64,000 bases of DNA from Rhodosorus marinus. Lineage: Eukaryota > Rhodophyta > Stylonematophyceae > Stylonematales > Stylonemataceae. The position numbers were made by a program, and so were the translations under genes. The stretch covers positions 2,108,001 to 2,172,000 of the forward strand of contig JAMWBK010000002.1 of NCBI GenBank assembly GCA_029953675.1. The letters are read 5' to 3'. Under the pieces are notes generated by a model. It worked only from the letters and a program-made list of their open reading frames with translations. It was not told the DNA's origin and did not search any database. Positions within the stretch are counted from its first letter, which is position 1, and each line of letters begins with the position of its first letter. Below, one piece after another: positions 22,351-33,254 of the stretch.

Positions 22351-22876
22351 AAGGTAGGGTTTGACATCGCTGCCGCGTACTGCGAATCTTTCACTTGCCC
22401 CATGGACCGAGCTGCAGCTCCTCGACGCCGAGCCGACGCAGGCAGGTACCTGCTTGCCTGAGGATAATGGATGGAGAGGTTAATGTACTCACTGCGACGC
22501 GCATTGAGGTCAGTCACAACGAGATCCGCCACCCGCTGTACCACTGGGGCGTCACTCTCATCAGCAATTTCCGATGCCAACCGCCAGAGCTACCTCATAC
22601 TCCACTTCTCGTTCGTACCGAGCGATTGAGAACGAAGGTAGCGGAAAAATAAGCGGTTGAGCCGCGTATGGCGTCTGGCCCGGGCCCCTTGAACCTCCGC
22701 ACACCACGCGTACAGATGCGCACCATAATCACCCCACGGCACATTGGCCGGCCCCGGACAATGCGCATCTAGAATCCCGCTCAACAGGCCAAGGGGGTTG
22801 CGGCAAGCCCAGGTAAAGTCGTAAGCTTACACGAAGTTCCAGGTCGGTAAGCGCCAACCGCGGATACGCAGGTATG
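22351..22876 (-). mobile_element. LINE endonuclease/knuckle fragment, inverted
   Basis: This begins inside the endonuclease region at AAGGTAGGGTTTGACATCG, directly after the tail of the 20.1-22.3 kb copy, and runs on the minus strand to the pre-knuckle region. It has no 3' end of its own. Confidence 0.8.
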
Positions 22877-22896
22877 ACGGGAACTCTTGAAGAAAG

Positions 22897-23276
22897 CGAC
22901 GCGCGTCATCAGCGTCTTGTCTCTTGCTTCTCAGGGTAGTTACCTTCTGAATAAACGGATCATCATCGGTGTGACCGTGAAGAAACGGGAGCTGAGACTT
23001 CCCCCAAACCGCGCAGGCGAGCCAAAGTCGACGCCGGGCACAAAGGTAAACTCAGAAGGGTCGCATACGAGTCCCGATGTATGTCCCACGAAAGGTAACC
23101 CGAACTTGATCATCCGTTTATTCACCCGAACTTGATGACCCGAAGTTCGTGTACGCTTACGACTGTACCTGGGGTTCGTGCAAAACCCTTTGTGAATAAG
23201 CGGATCATCAACCCCTTGCCCTGTTGAGCGGGATTCTAGATGTGCATTGTCCTGGGCCAATGTGCCGTGGGGTTAC
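22897..23276. mobile_element. Mosaic of tiny LINE pieces
   Basis: A plus-strand 3' end (22897-22965) is followed by an inverted internal piece (22972-23098). Next comes a region in which CCCGAACTTGAT at 23099-23110 and 23125-23136 flanks 14 bp of element terminus (CATCCGTTTATTCA). Then follow short plus-strand internal pieces, including GTGAATAAGCGGATCATCA near 23190. This is an unusually dense set of junctions. Confidence 0.75.
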
Positions 23277-24170
23277 GATGATCCGTTTATTCAGAGGCTA
23301 ACTACCCTGAGATGCGATAGACGAGACGCTGATGACGCGCGTCCACAAACAAAACAGAATTAGAGCGCCACAGGGTCAAAGAAAGCTCCGTGAGCAGACT
23401 ATCGAAACGCCCTGGGTCGTTGCGAAACAGAGCTCGCAGCCAGCGAGAACCTGTGTAGGTTGCGAGCTCTGTTTCGCAACGACCCCTTCATAGATAGTGT
23501 TAGCTATCAAGCCAAAGCACTCAGTAATGAGGGGGACGAACCGGTATGTCACCGCCGAATCGCGAAAGGTAGGGTTTGACATCGCTGCCGTGTACTGCGA
23601 ATCTTTCACTTGCCGCATGGACCGAGCCGCAGCTCTTCGACGCCGAGCCGACGCAGGCAGGTACCTGGTCGCCTGAGAACAAGGGATGGAGAGGTCAATG
23701 TACTCACTGCGACGCGCATTGAGGTCATTCACAACGAGATCCGCCACCCGCTGTACCGCTGGGGCGCCACTCTCATCAGCAATTTCCGATGCCGCGGCCA
23801 GAGCGACCTCATACTCCACTTCTCGGTCTGTACCGAGCGATTGAGAACGAAGGTAGCGGAACAGCAAGCGGTTGAGCCACGTATGGCGTCTGGTCCGGGC
23901 CCCGGACAATGCGCATCTAGAATCCCGCTCAACAGGCCAAGCGGGTTTCGGCAAGCCCAAGTAAAGTCGTAAGCTTACACGAAGTTCGAGATCGGTAAGC
24001 GCCAACCGCGCATACGCAGGTATGACCGCGAGGAAACGGGAGCTGAGACTCCCCCCCAAAACCGCGCACGCGAGCCAAAGTCGACGACGAGCACGCAGGT
24101 AAACTCAGAAGGGTGGCATACGAGTCCCGATGTATGTCCCACGAAAGGGTTTTTTGGATTACATCGGTCC
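23277..24170 (-). mobile_element. LINE 3' fragment, inverted
   Basis: Runs from the TGATCCGTTTATTCAGAGG end through endonuclease and knuckle into the linker. A roughly 60-bp local inversion near 23452-23512 interrupts it. About 50-60 bp around the knuckle are deleted near 23900. Confidence 0.82.
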
Positions 24171-25074
24171 TCGGTCCAGCCGGCGGCTGTGGTGAGTTAA
24201 TGATGCGTTTATTCAGAGGCTAACTACCCTGAGAAGCGAGAGACAAGACGCTGATTATGCGCGTCCACAAACAAAGCAGAATTGGAGCGCCACCCTGTGG
24301 CAGGTCAAAGAAAGCTCCGTGGCAGACTATCTAAACGCCCTGGGTCGTCGTAGCCAGCGAGAACCTACACTATCTATCAAGCCAAAGCACTCAATAATGA
24401 GGGGGACGAACCGGTATGTCACCGACGAATCGCGAAAGGTAGGGTTTGACATCGCTGCCGCGTACTGCGAATCTTTCACTTGCCCCATGGTGAGTTCGGC
24501 CAATGCGCTTAATACATGGTCTACGGAGTGTGATCCGTATGTGAGTGGTTTGTTGAGTGGACTTCGGGTTGGGCGGCTGGACGGGACTCTCGCCCCACGG
24601 CTCCGGGGGGTTTTTGCGGAACTGGAGGCTGCTTTTCAACAATGTACCGCCCTGCCGAGTGGTACCCAGGCTCGTTGCGATTCCTGGGCGGCAGTTCTTG
24701 ATTGACTCGGTGGCCAGTGTTCGGGAGTCTCTGCTGCAGTACCGCGTGTTGGAAATGGTATAGAAACTGCTCAGGATATTGACGCCGTCGCTGTGTGGTC
24801 TAGACCGCCAGAGGACGGCGTTTCCCGGTCGGGTCCGGCCCTTTCGAGGACCGATGTAATCCAAAAAACCCTTTCGTGGGACATACATCAGGACTCGTAT
24901 GCCACCCTTCTGAGTTTACCTTCGTGCTCGGCGCCGACTTTGGCTCGCCTGCGCGGTTTGGGGGGGCCTCGGCGTCGATTTTGGCTCGCCTGCACGGTTT
25001 GGGGGGGAGTCTCAGCTCCCGTTTCTTCACGGTCATACCTGCGTATCCGCGGTTGGCGCTTCCCGATCTCGAAC
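24171..25074. mobile_element. Three LINE fragments in alternating orientation
   Basis: A 28-bp plus piece (24171-24198), a minus-strand 3' end (24199-24488, tail ATGATGCGTTTATTCAG) and a plus-strand linker piece (24489-25074) join without spacers. The linker piece contains a local direct duplication of about 60 bp near 24930-25010. Confidence 0.8.
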
Positions 25075-25722
25075 TTGATGATCGGTTTATTCAGAGTCTA
25101 ACTACCCTGAAAAGCGAACACAAGACGCTGATGACGGTCGTCCACAAACAAAGCAGAATTGGAGCGCCACAGGGTCAAAGAAAGCTCCGTGAACAGACTA
25201 TCCAAACGGCCTGGGTCATTGCGAAACAGAGCTCGCAGCCAGCGAGAACCTACACTATCTATCAAGCCAAAGCACTCAATAATGAGGGGGACGAACCGGT
25301 ATGTCACCGCCGAATCGCGAAAGGTAGGGTTTGACATCGCTGCCGTGTACTGCGAATCTTTCACTTTCCCCATGGACCGTGCTGCAGCTCCTCGACGCCG
25401 AGCCGACGCAGGCAGGTAACTGGTCGCCTGAGGACAAGGGATGGAGAGGTCAATGTACTCACTGCGACGCGCATTGAGGTCAGTCACGGCGGGATCCGCC
25501 ACCCGCTGTACCGCTGGGGCGTCACTCTCATCAGCAATTTCCGATGCCACCGCCAGAGCGACCTCATACTCCACTTCTCGGTCCGGACCGAGCGATTGAG
25601 AACGAAGGTAACGGAAAAGCGGTTGAGCCGCGTATGGCGTCTGGTCCGGGCCCCTTGAACCTCCGCACAAGACGCCAACAGGTGCGCACCATAATCACCC
25701 CACGGCGCATTGGCACAATGCG
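25075..25722 (-). mobile_element. LINE 3' fragment with long open endonuclease frame, inverted
   Basis: The minus strand is open for 190 codons (25670-25098) over the endonuclease domain. The 3' end abuts CTCGAACTT of the preceding plus fragment (CTCGAACTTGATGATCGG at 25069-25086). The last codons differ from sister copies because of a small deletion. Confidence 0.85.
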
Positions 25723-26443
25723 ATCCCCCTTAGGGCCGTTCCTGCACGCCTGTGGATTGCAACTGGTGCTGTTGCGGCTGAAACATCAGTTGATGATGAT
25801 CAGTTCCCGCGGGTCCGTGCGGTCGCCTTCCATGACGATGTGACGCTTCTTGGCACTCCCGACGTTCTGGTGCCGGCCTACGATTTTCTCGGCGAGGTGG
25901 CTTGCTTGGTGGGGCTGCGTATCAACCATGCAAAGTGCGATTTCTGGGGGGGGGTCTCAGTGCACCACGAAGTTCCATCCAGGTTCCGAGATATTTGGCG
26001 AGCTGAGGGCTTCCTTCTGTTCGGTGTCCCCGTAGACACCCCGATATTTGTTGAACGCAGCCTCTCCAAGCTCCTGAGTCATCACGATTAGCTCCTCCTG
26101 ACTGAGCTGTGCAGGATCCCAGAAGGGTACCTCCAGACCGCTCTGCTCATCTTTTGGTTCAGCGCGTGCCAGAGGCTGACCTATTTTTTGCGGCAGCTAC
26201 CCTCCGAGTGGGGGTCTTGGCTGGCGCTCCGGGCAGACCGACGAGCGAGGGATGTGCTAGGCACGCTGATGGATGCTGAGCTATCTGTTTTGGGGGATGC
26301 GGAAAAGGACGTCCTTCACCGGCAGATCGCGTTGCCCGTGCTGTTGGGCGGGCTGGCTGTGGGATCTTACGCGGCGATCTAGCCGGCGGCTGTGGTGAGT
26401 TCGTGGGCCAATGCGCTTAATACATGGTCTACGGAGTGAGACC
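25723..26443 (+). mobile_element. LINE RT fragment
   Basis: Plus-strand RT from Pro-Leu-Gly-Pro-Phe-Leu-His through the Asp-Asp motif and thumb to Cys-Glu-Met-Asp-like linker sequence. It carries the same 14-bp micro-insertion as the 14.0 kb copy (25792-25805), so the two copies share a common source. Confidence 0.82.
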
Positions 26444-26582
26444 GGTCATCGCGGTCTCGCCCAGCCACCCAAACCCTTCCAGGCCGATTGGGAAAAAGTC
26501 GTTCAAGTGCCAGAGGACTCCAGCATACTTACGGATCTTCCGATGAGCGGCGTGATTAGCGGCGACGCCCTGGCTTTCACCT
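26444..26582 (+). repeat. Second repeat family, partial copy
   Basis: Translated plus strand gives Gly-Leu-Ala-Gln-Pro-Pro-Lys-Pro-Phe-Gln and Ser-Ile-Leu-Thr-Asp-Leu-Pro-Met-Ser-Gly. The same segment, at about 80-85% identity, occurs inverted at 29171-29320. It probably belongs to the second LINE subfamily whose knuckle region lies at 27.8-29.2 kb. Confidence 0.6.
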
Positions 26583-27777
26583 TGATGATCCGTTTATTCA
26601 GAGGCTAACTACCCTGAGAAGCGAGACACAAGACGCTGATGACGCTCGTCCACAAACAAAGCAGAATTGGAGCGCCACAGGGTCAAAAAAAGCTCCATGA
26701 GCGGACTATCTAAACGCCCTGGGTCGTTGCGAAACAGAGCTCGCAGCCAGCGAGAACCTACACTATCTATCAAGTCAAAGCACTCAATAATGAGGGGGAC
26801 GGACCGGTATGTCACCGCCGAATCGCGAAAGGAAGGGTTTGACATCGCTGCCGCGTACTGCGAATCTTTCACTTTCCCCGTGGACCGAGCTGCAGCTCCT
26901 CGACGCCGAGCCGACGCAGGCAGGTACCTGGTCGCCTGAGGACAAGGGATGGAGAGGTAAATGTACTCACTGCGACGTGCATTGAGGTCAGTCACAACGG
27001 GATCCGCCACCCGCTGTACCGCTGGGGCGTCACGCTCATCAGCAATTTCCGATGCCACCGCCAGAGCGACCTCATACTCCACTTCTCGGTCCGTACCGAG
27101 CGATTGAGAACGAAGGTAGCGGAAAAGCAAGCGGTTGAGCCGCGTATGGCGTCTGGTCCTGGCCCTTGAACCTCCGCACAAGACGCCAACAGATGCGTAC
27201 CATAATCACCCCACGGCACATTGGCCCCGCACAATGCGCATCTAGAATCCCGCTCAACAGGCCAAGGGGGTTGCGGCAAGCCCACGTACGGTCATAAGCT
27301 TACACGAAGTTCGAGATCGGTAAGCGCCAACCGCGGATACGCTGGTTTGACCATGAAGAAACGGGAGCTGAGACTCCCTCCCAAACCGCGCAGGCGAGCC
27401 AAAGTCGACGCCTAGCACGAAGGTAAACTCAGAAGGGTGGCATACGAGTCCCGATGTATGTCCCACGAAAGGGTTTTTTGGATTACATCGGTCCTCGAAG
27501 GGGCCGGACCCGACCGGGAAATGCCGTCCTCTGGCGGTCTAGACGGCACAGCCACGGCGTCAACACCCTCGGCAGTTTCTACACCATTTCCAGCACACGG
27601 TGCTGCAGCAGAGACTCGCGAAAGCTGGCCACCGAGGGAGTCAAGAACTGCCGCTCAGGAATCGCAACGAGCCTGGGTACCACTCGGCAGGGCGGTACAT
27701 TGTTGAAAAGCAGCCACCAGTTCCGCAAAAAACCCCCCGAGCCGTGGGGCGAGAGTCCCGTCCAGCCACCCAACCCA
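26583..27777 (-). mobile_element. LINE copy with intact zinc knuckle, inverted
   Basis: A minus-strand copy from the 3' end (TTGATGATCCGTTTATTCAGAGG) through endonuclease (190-codon open frame, 27181-26609), knuckle and linker. The knuckle reads Cys-Ala-Leu-Cys-Gly then, eleven residues after the second Cys, His-Leu-Leu-Ala-Ser-Cys: C-x2-C-x11-H-x4-C. It lies in a different frame from the endonuclease because of a small indel. Confidence 0.85.
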
Positions 27778-28280
27778 CCCGTGCGTTGTACTATGGCATC
27801 TGGTAGGGGACTTGCTACGGGGATATGGAAGAGCAGCAATTGTTTGGAGACAGGATGGATAGCCTGAATATATGGCACCACATTCGGGTGCTCCTCACGG
27901 ACAGGCCCGGGCTCGACCAGTACCTGTTCGAATCCACACTCGCGGAGGAGCGTCGCCATTTGGCTAACGAGGTAATTGTGTCGGTAGATCCAGATTCCAC
28001 ACGTTAACGGGGAATTCTGGATTCCCTGGTATCCATACTGATCATAAGAGCGATGGCAGGATGAGCATACTTTACGGGCCGGGATCTGCGGATGCGGAGC
28101 TCCAAGCAACTGACGAATATTCGCCAGTATCTGAGATCGCGAGTACTCCGGACGATCTCTTGACTAGGGCTGTCCGTAAGGCCTTGGGTACATTGTACCC
28201 ACTGCCACCACCATACGCAGAGCGAATACGAGCACGACTGAGGACGCTGACCACGACTGAGGAGGAGGACAATCAGAACT
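27778..28280 (-). mobile_element. Second LINE subfamily: knuckle and endonuclease start, inverted
   Basis: On the minus strand: Ile-Arg-Gln-Leu-Leu-Gly-Ala-Pro-His-Pro, then a knuckle-like Cys-Ser-Ser-Cys-His-Arg-Ser-Tyr-Asp-Gln-Tyr-Gly with a further Cys. Then follow Tyr-Arg-His-Asn-Tyr-Leu-Val and Leu-Leu-Arg-Glu-Cys-Gly-Phe-Glu-Gln-Val-Leu-Val-Glu-Pro. This is the order expected around the knuckle and endonuclease of this LINE class, but the sequence is far from the main family. Confidence 0.6.
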
Positions 28281-28599
28281 GATGATGACCATCAGACCGT
28301 CTACAATCGCAAGGTAGGCCGAGCGATGCAGTTGATTGGCGATCAAGCGTTGGGAAAGCTTGGGAACAGGCACTGCTTCGGCAGGAGCGGAGTGACGGGT
28401 ACCAACCTTCATCTTGCTTTAATTGTTTTCCAATTTCCACGCACCTAGATGTCACCGGTTTCTCCTTAGTTTTAGTCAGATACTTTCTCTCCTCCCCTAC
28501 GCTCTGTTGGCTAGTTGCGCTGTGTGGACTGGGCCTCTACCTACATCTATTTTACGGGTTCCTTTGTTGTTTTAAGGTCAACGTGACCTTGGTTTTAGA
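28281..28599. other. Spacer between inverted repeat copies
   Basis: No domain recognised. It links the two oppositely oriented copies of the second LINE subfamily and may be part of it. Confidence 0.4.
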
Positions 28600-29320
28600 T
28601 CGGAATCCAAGTCAACATCATCCGGCGTACTCGCGATCTCAGATACTGGCGACTATTCGTCAGTTGCTTGGAGCTCCGCATCCCAGATCAAAGCCCGCGA
28701 AGTACGCTCATCCTGCCATCGTTCTCATGATCAGTATGGATACCATCGCTGGTAATTCGCATTCATGGAACATACCAGGGCGTCTTGATAGCCTCCTCAC
28801 GGACCTCTGAATAAACGGATCATCTGAGCGGTCCTTGACCCTCGGGCGATCCAACACTGCTTTATTGTTGGACGCGCGTCATCAGCGTCTTGTTTCTCGC
28901 AGGGTAGTTAGGCTCTGAATAAACGTATGAATCCATAATTGCCCGTTATCGTGTGGAATATGGATCTACCGCCACAATAACCTTGTCAGCCAAATGGCGA
29001 CGCTCCTCCGCGAGTGTGGATTCGAGCAGGTACTGGCCGGGCCTGTCCGTGACGATCACCCGAATGTGGTGCCATATTTTCAGGCTATCCATCCTGTCTC
29101 CAAACAATTGCTGCTCTTCCATATCACCGTAGCAAGTCCCCTACCAGATGCCATAGTACAACGCACTGCGTGAAGCCCGGGCGTCGCCGCTAATAGCGCC
29201 GCTCATCGGAAGATCCGTAAGTAGGCTGGAGTTCTCTGGCACTCGAACGACTTTTTCCCGATCGCCCTGGAAGGGTTTGGATGGCTGAGCGAGACCGCGA
29301 TGAATGGTCTCCGATCCCTC
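28600..29320 (+). mobile_element. Second LINE subfamily, direct copy split by a main-family 3' end
   Basis: Positions 28600-28760 and 28926-29170 repeat, in plus orientation, the segment at 27778-28280. Between them (28765-28925) lies a main-family-like 3' end with two GAATAAACG ends, apparently inserted into the older copy. Positions 29171-29320 are an inverted copy of the 26444-26582 segment. Confidence 0.65.
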
Positions 29321-30233
29321 ACGCGGCATCTGGATCCCAGTTCTTCCCCCTCCCACGAGCAATTGCGGCCTAAACAGATGTCGTTGGTGTCCTGTAAAAA
29401 AAACTATCAATCCCGGGTGAGTGTCCTGCGAGAAGGAAAGGGGAGTCACAAACGTGTGACTACTAGACTAATAACCAAGCAGGAAACACTAACTACTAAA
29501 AACTACTGGCACTCTCATGGATACGAAGTGCAAGTGCAACCCAAGGGCTGTGATGTCTTTGGAGGAGTAGCTTGTGGGTGGTCCTGAAGGCTGGAGCGTC
29601 TCGAACATGAACTTTAGAAATGCATTGAACTAGTTGCGCTTTTATTTCTTGCATTTACGAGCCTCCCATCGGGTTGGCTGGTTCCTGGTAAAAGTAAAGA
29701 CTTTTGTTAAAAAACAAGCCCCTATGGTAAAGGCTGCTTCCCAGTAAAGTCAAGCTGAGTTTTGAAGCTGTACAACTCACTTTCCCGCCAACTTTTCCTC
29801 TGCCGATGTGCGCCCATCTATTGAAATCCAGAATAGACCACAGACGAGGACTAGAAAACCCTTCTGTCCCAACAAACATGAACAATTATTTCCTTGCAGA
29901 TCCGAACATCACTCTGAAGAGACTAAAAATATATCTCAAACTGCTGAGTTGGCATTTGGGGCATTACGGTCCGGCTTTGGGGTCGACCTAGCTCGGGGGG
30001 CAAGAGTAGCTGGGTTCGGTTTGCTCGTCGACGTGTGGAAGTCGATCATTTAATGTATTCGCAAGAGAGGCTTTCGGACAAGCGGGAGTGACTGACAAGG
30101 TCCAAGCAGAGTTGAGTTTCGCAGTAGCTTTCTCGAGCGCAAGTATGTCCAGATCGGCAGGTAAATGAACCAGTCAAAGCAAAGATCCACTGTGTGAACT
30201 CTAGTCCTTTCTGTTCAGTTCACCTCCAAATTC
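29321..30233. other. Region upstream of the GH31 gene, nothing recognised
   Basis: No domain-bearing ORF. The last 250 bp presumably hold the promoter and leader of the GH31 gene. An ATG at about 30145 followed by GTAAATG and a later TTCTGTTCAG could be an upstream exon, but its phase does not fit the GH31 frame. Confidence 0.4.
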
Positions 30234-33200
30234 ATGATCTACTTCGGCCTATGTTCAGCAGGTTCTGTTTTGATGGCTACCGTAGCAACCATAGCGATCC
30301 TCGCAGGACTGCTGAAGCAATCGCATATGGTAATGGGTCAATTCACCGCAAATGGAAACGAAGCAATGGACCTGAAGAGCTGCGAGGTTGGCCCAGAGAT
30401 AACTCGGCACCAGTGCTCCGAGAACGTCAATGCAATAATGGAATCGGAGCTTCCAAAGACTTTTCAGGAACGAACTCTGACATATGGAGACCTGCGCTTT
30501 ACGTTCCTAACAGAGTTTGCGGTGCGCGTAGAGCAATCGAAATCTCACGAGTTCGAGGACGGGGACACTCTGATTTTTGAGAGTCGCCGTGAGTTTCTGT
30601 CGACTAGCGATCCTGTCGAAGTCAAGGTTTCCATCTCTCCGAACGGGGAAATACTCGAGCTTGAGACCTCACAAGTTCGACTAGTTTACGGCTCTTTGAA
30701 GGAACCATGTAAAGGATTCCCTCCGCTAACGGAGGGAACGATTTCAATCGATGTTTTCGAGGATGGTGAACATTTTGAGACGTGGAAGTGGCGCATGGAC
30801 GATCCGAAGAACTTGTACGGAACGACAAGAACGCTAGACAACGTCAATGGTTCATGCCCACTGGAACCTGGGATGATTTCGCGGTCTGGCTGGACAGTTA
30901 TTGATGACACACGCTCTCCGCTATTTGAGGAAGACAGCAACGAATCCAAGGAGATTCGATGGGTATCGGAAAGGTCAACCAAAGAACCGGATGCAGACTT
31001 CACGTTTTTCGGGTACGGCACGAAATATAGGACGATGATGGGCCTCTATGTGAGGCTGTGTGGAAGAGTTCCAATTCCGCCGAGATTCTCTCTTGGAATC
31101 TGGTGGAGCAGATGGTGGCCTTACTCTGCGAACGAGCTCAAGTCTCTCGTGCAAGACTTTGAAAAGCATAACGTCCCATTGGACGTCCTGGTCATCGACA
31201 TGGATTGGCACCAGGTAGCCTACGACATGATGGAGAGGGGAGTGGTAGATTTCTCTGGACAACCTATAGGTTGGACTGGCTACACGTGGAACGAGACGCT
31301 GTTTCCGGATCCCACGACTTTTCTCTCTTGGTGTCACGAAAAGGGTTTGCGGGTGACTCTCAACCTTCACCCAGCTGGTGGCGTTCAGCCGTGGGAGAAA
31401 AACTTCCCGGAAATCGCCACTGCATTGGGAACAGATCCTAGTCGGGTCCAGCATAACTATGTGCCTTTCAATATTGGGGATCGGAAATTCTCGTACGCAT
31501 GGTTTGACCACATTCTTCGGCCGCTTGAGAAGCAGGGGATCGACTTTTGGTGGCTCGATTGGCAGCAAAAGCCTGTTACCTCGATTGAGATGCTCAACCC
31601 CACGATCTGGCTCAACCACGTGTTCTTCAACGACATGGAGCGCCGAAGGCCAACAGCTATTCCCCTAGCCGATGGCATTCGAGGACTGATATTCCATCGT
31701 TGGGGCGGTCTTGGCTCGCATAGGTACCAGGTGGGCTTCTCTGGTGACGCCTTCACCTCATGGGAATCCCTGCGCTTCCAGGTCTATTTCACTCTGACTG
31801 CTGCAAATGTTGCCTTCGGGCATTGGTCTCACGACATTGGAGGGTTCCTAGCGAAGGAGGCAACACCACCGGAGCTGTTCACGAGATGGGTGCAATGGGG
31901 AGCGGTTTCTGCCATATTCAGAACTCACGCATGGCGCAAACAATACTTGGAGCGTCGCACTTGGAAGTACCCAAAGCGATACTTCAGGACTATGCGGGAG
32001 GCGATTCGATTCAGGCTGTCTATAGTCCCATACTTGTACACCTTAAATCGTTTGTTTTTCGAGAGCGGCGTTGCACCGATATATCCAGTCTACTATGATT
32101 ATCCAAAAGATGACGACGCGTACCGATTTAAGACGCAGTTCTTCCTTGGAGAATCTGTCCTGGTCGTGCCAGCGACGAGCTCTCTTGGGGGCAAAAGGTT
32201 TCTAGAAAAGCAGACGTACCTGCCGCCTGGATCGTGGATAGAATGGCACACCGGAAAACAGCTTAACGGGCCTTTGAAAACCTGGCGTAGAGCAGCACTT
32301 GAAGATCTCCCGATATGGGTTCGCGAAGGAACGATTCTACCTATGGCGTTTCCTGGCAAGAGAATGGATGATACGAAAGAGGATCCGTTGGTTGTGACTT
32401 GGTTCCCCGGGCAGCGACTCATGAGCGGATCAGCGTACTTGTACACGGATGATGGCGTCTCCACGGACTATAAGCTCAGTATCGGCAGGAGATATTCCTC
32501 GATCGAGTTGTTAAGCAAATGCTCGTTGCAGGCCGCCAAATGTGGATTTACGGTTGCGGGCGCGACGGGATCGTATCGCGGTATACCGAAAGCACGTGCC
32601 TACGTCTTCCGCGTTCTTTTCGCGCCGCCTCCAGAGACCGTGATGCTTAATGGTGTACAGATTCCGCGGTCTTATTACTCAGACACTACTGAGGATGACC
32701 CGACGCTCGAGTGGTCGTTGTCGAGATCCGGCTCTCGTATTGAGAACCTTCCGAAGACAAACTCCAAAGGATTCTGGAGTTATGACCCTCTACGATTAGC
32801 GATCGAGATCAATGTCCCAAGTCAACCCATAGCCACCGATTCTGTTTTCAGCGTCAAATGGAGCGATACTTCGGTTCTCCTGGAGAGCTTGAAACTCTGC
32901 CACAGCGGCCTGTACGGCGACCTTCGAGCCCTCTTGGGAGTGAAGGATAAGATGAAAGAGGTGGACGCTGAACTGGGGAAATTGCAGGAAAAGCTTCAGG
33001 TTGGATCTCAGGTTAGTTGGTTTATTGCAACTTGTATTAGTTGCGGTCACGAAGAGCCCTTGACAATCCGACAGCGCTTGTCTGGGGTTCGTATCGATTC
33101 ATCTAATTATTGCCACACATCCGTTGCTGAAGCGTCTTGTGCACTTTGTGAACTCGCTTCGCAGACAATGGGCGCCGAATGGTTGCACGGAATGCAGGAA

Positions 33201-33254
33201 GCTAAGGATATTCTTCTAGGCCTCAAAGACGCCAAAGCCTATGAGAGCTACTGA
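30234..33254 (+). CDS. Glycoside hydrolase family 31 (alpha-glucosidase/xylosidase-like)
   Basis: A GH31 enzyme, which cleaves alpha-linked sugars by a retaining mechanism. The N-terminus (residues 10-28) is hydrophobic, suggesting a signal anchor or signal peptide, hence a secretory-pathway or extracellular site. The TIM-barrel starts near residue 280 with Ser-Leu-Gly-Ile-Trp-Trp-Ser-Arg-Trp-Trp. The nucleophile region reads Gly-Ile-Asp-Phe-Trp-Trp-Leu-Asp-Trp-Gln-Gln. The acid/base region reads Gly-Phe-Ser-Gly-Asp, followed by Trp-Ser-His-Asp-Ile-Gly-Gly-Phe. The Trp-Leu-Asp-Trp-Gln-Gln variant replaces the common Trp-x-Asp-Met-Asn-Glu, so substrate specificity cannot be read off. A 63-nt in-frame GT-AG intron is likely at 33012-33074, giving 985 residues spliced and 1006 unspliced. 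It converges on the PPR gene 173 bp away. Confidence 0.9.
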   Translation: MIYFGLCSAGSVLMATVATIAILAGLLKQSHMVMGQFTANGNEAMDLKSCEVGPEITRHQCSENVNAIMESELPKTFQERTLTYGDLRFTFLTEFAVRVEQSKSHEFEDGDTLIFESRREFLSTSDPVEVKVSISPNGEILELETSQVRLVYGSLKEPCKGFPPLTEGTISIDVFEDGEHFETWKWRMDDPKNLYGTTRTLDNVNGSCPLEPGMISRSGWTVIDDTRSPLFEEDSNESKEIRWVSERSTKEPDADFTFFGYGTKYRTMMGLYVRLCGRVPIPPRFSLGIWWSRWWPYSANELKSLVQDFEKHNVPLDVLVIDMDWHQVAYDMMERGVVDFSGQPIGWTGYTWNETLFPDPTTFLSWCHEKGLRVTLNLHPAGGVQPWEKNFPEIATALGTDPSRVQHNYVPFNIGDRKFSYAWFDHILRPLEKQGIDFWWLDWQQKPVTSIEMLNPTIWLNHVFFNDMERRRPTAIPLADGIRGLIFHRWGGLGSHRYQVGFSGDAFTSWESLRFQVYFTLTAANVAFGHWSHDIGGFLAKEATPPELFTRWVQWGAVSAIFRTHAWRKQYLERRTWKYPKRYFRTMREAIRFRLSIVPYLYTLNRLFFESGVAPIYPVYYDYPKDDDAYRFKTQFFLGESVLVVPATSSLGGKRFLEKQTYLPPGSWIEWHTGKQLNGPLKTWRRAALEDLPIWVREGTILPMAFPGKRMDDTKEDPLVVTWFPGQRLMSGSAYLYTDDGVSTDYKLSIGRRYSSIELLSKCSLQAAKCGFTVAGATGSYRGIPKARAYVFRVLFAPPPETVMLNGVQIPRSYYSDTTEDDPTLEWSLSRSGSRIENLPKTNSKGFWSYDPLRLAIEINVPSQPIATDSVFSVKWSDTSVLLESLKLCHSGLYGDLRALLGVKDKMKEVDAELGKLQEKLQVGSQVSWFIATCISCGHEEPLTIRQRLSGVRIDSSNYCHTSVAEASCALCELASQTMGAEWLHGMQEAKDILLGLKDAKAYESY

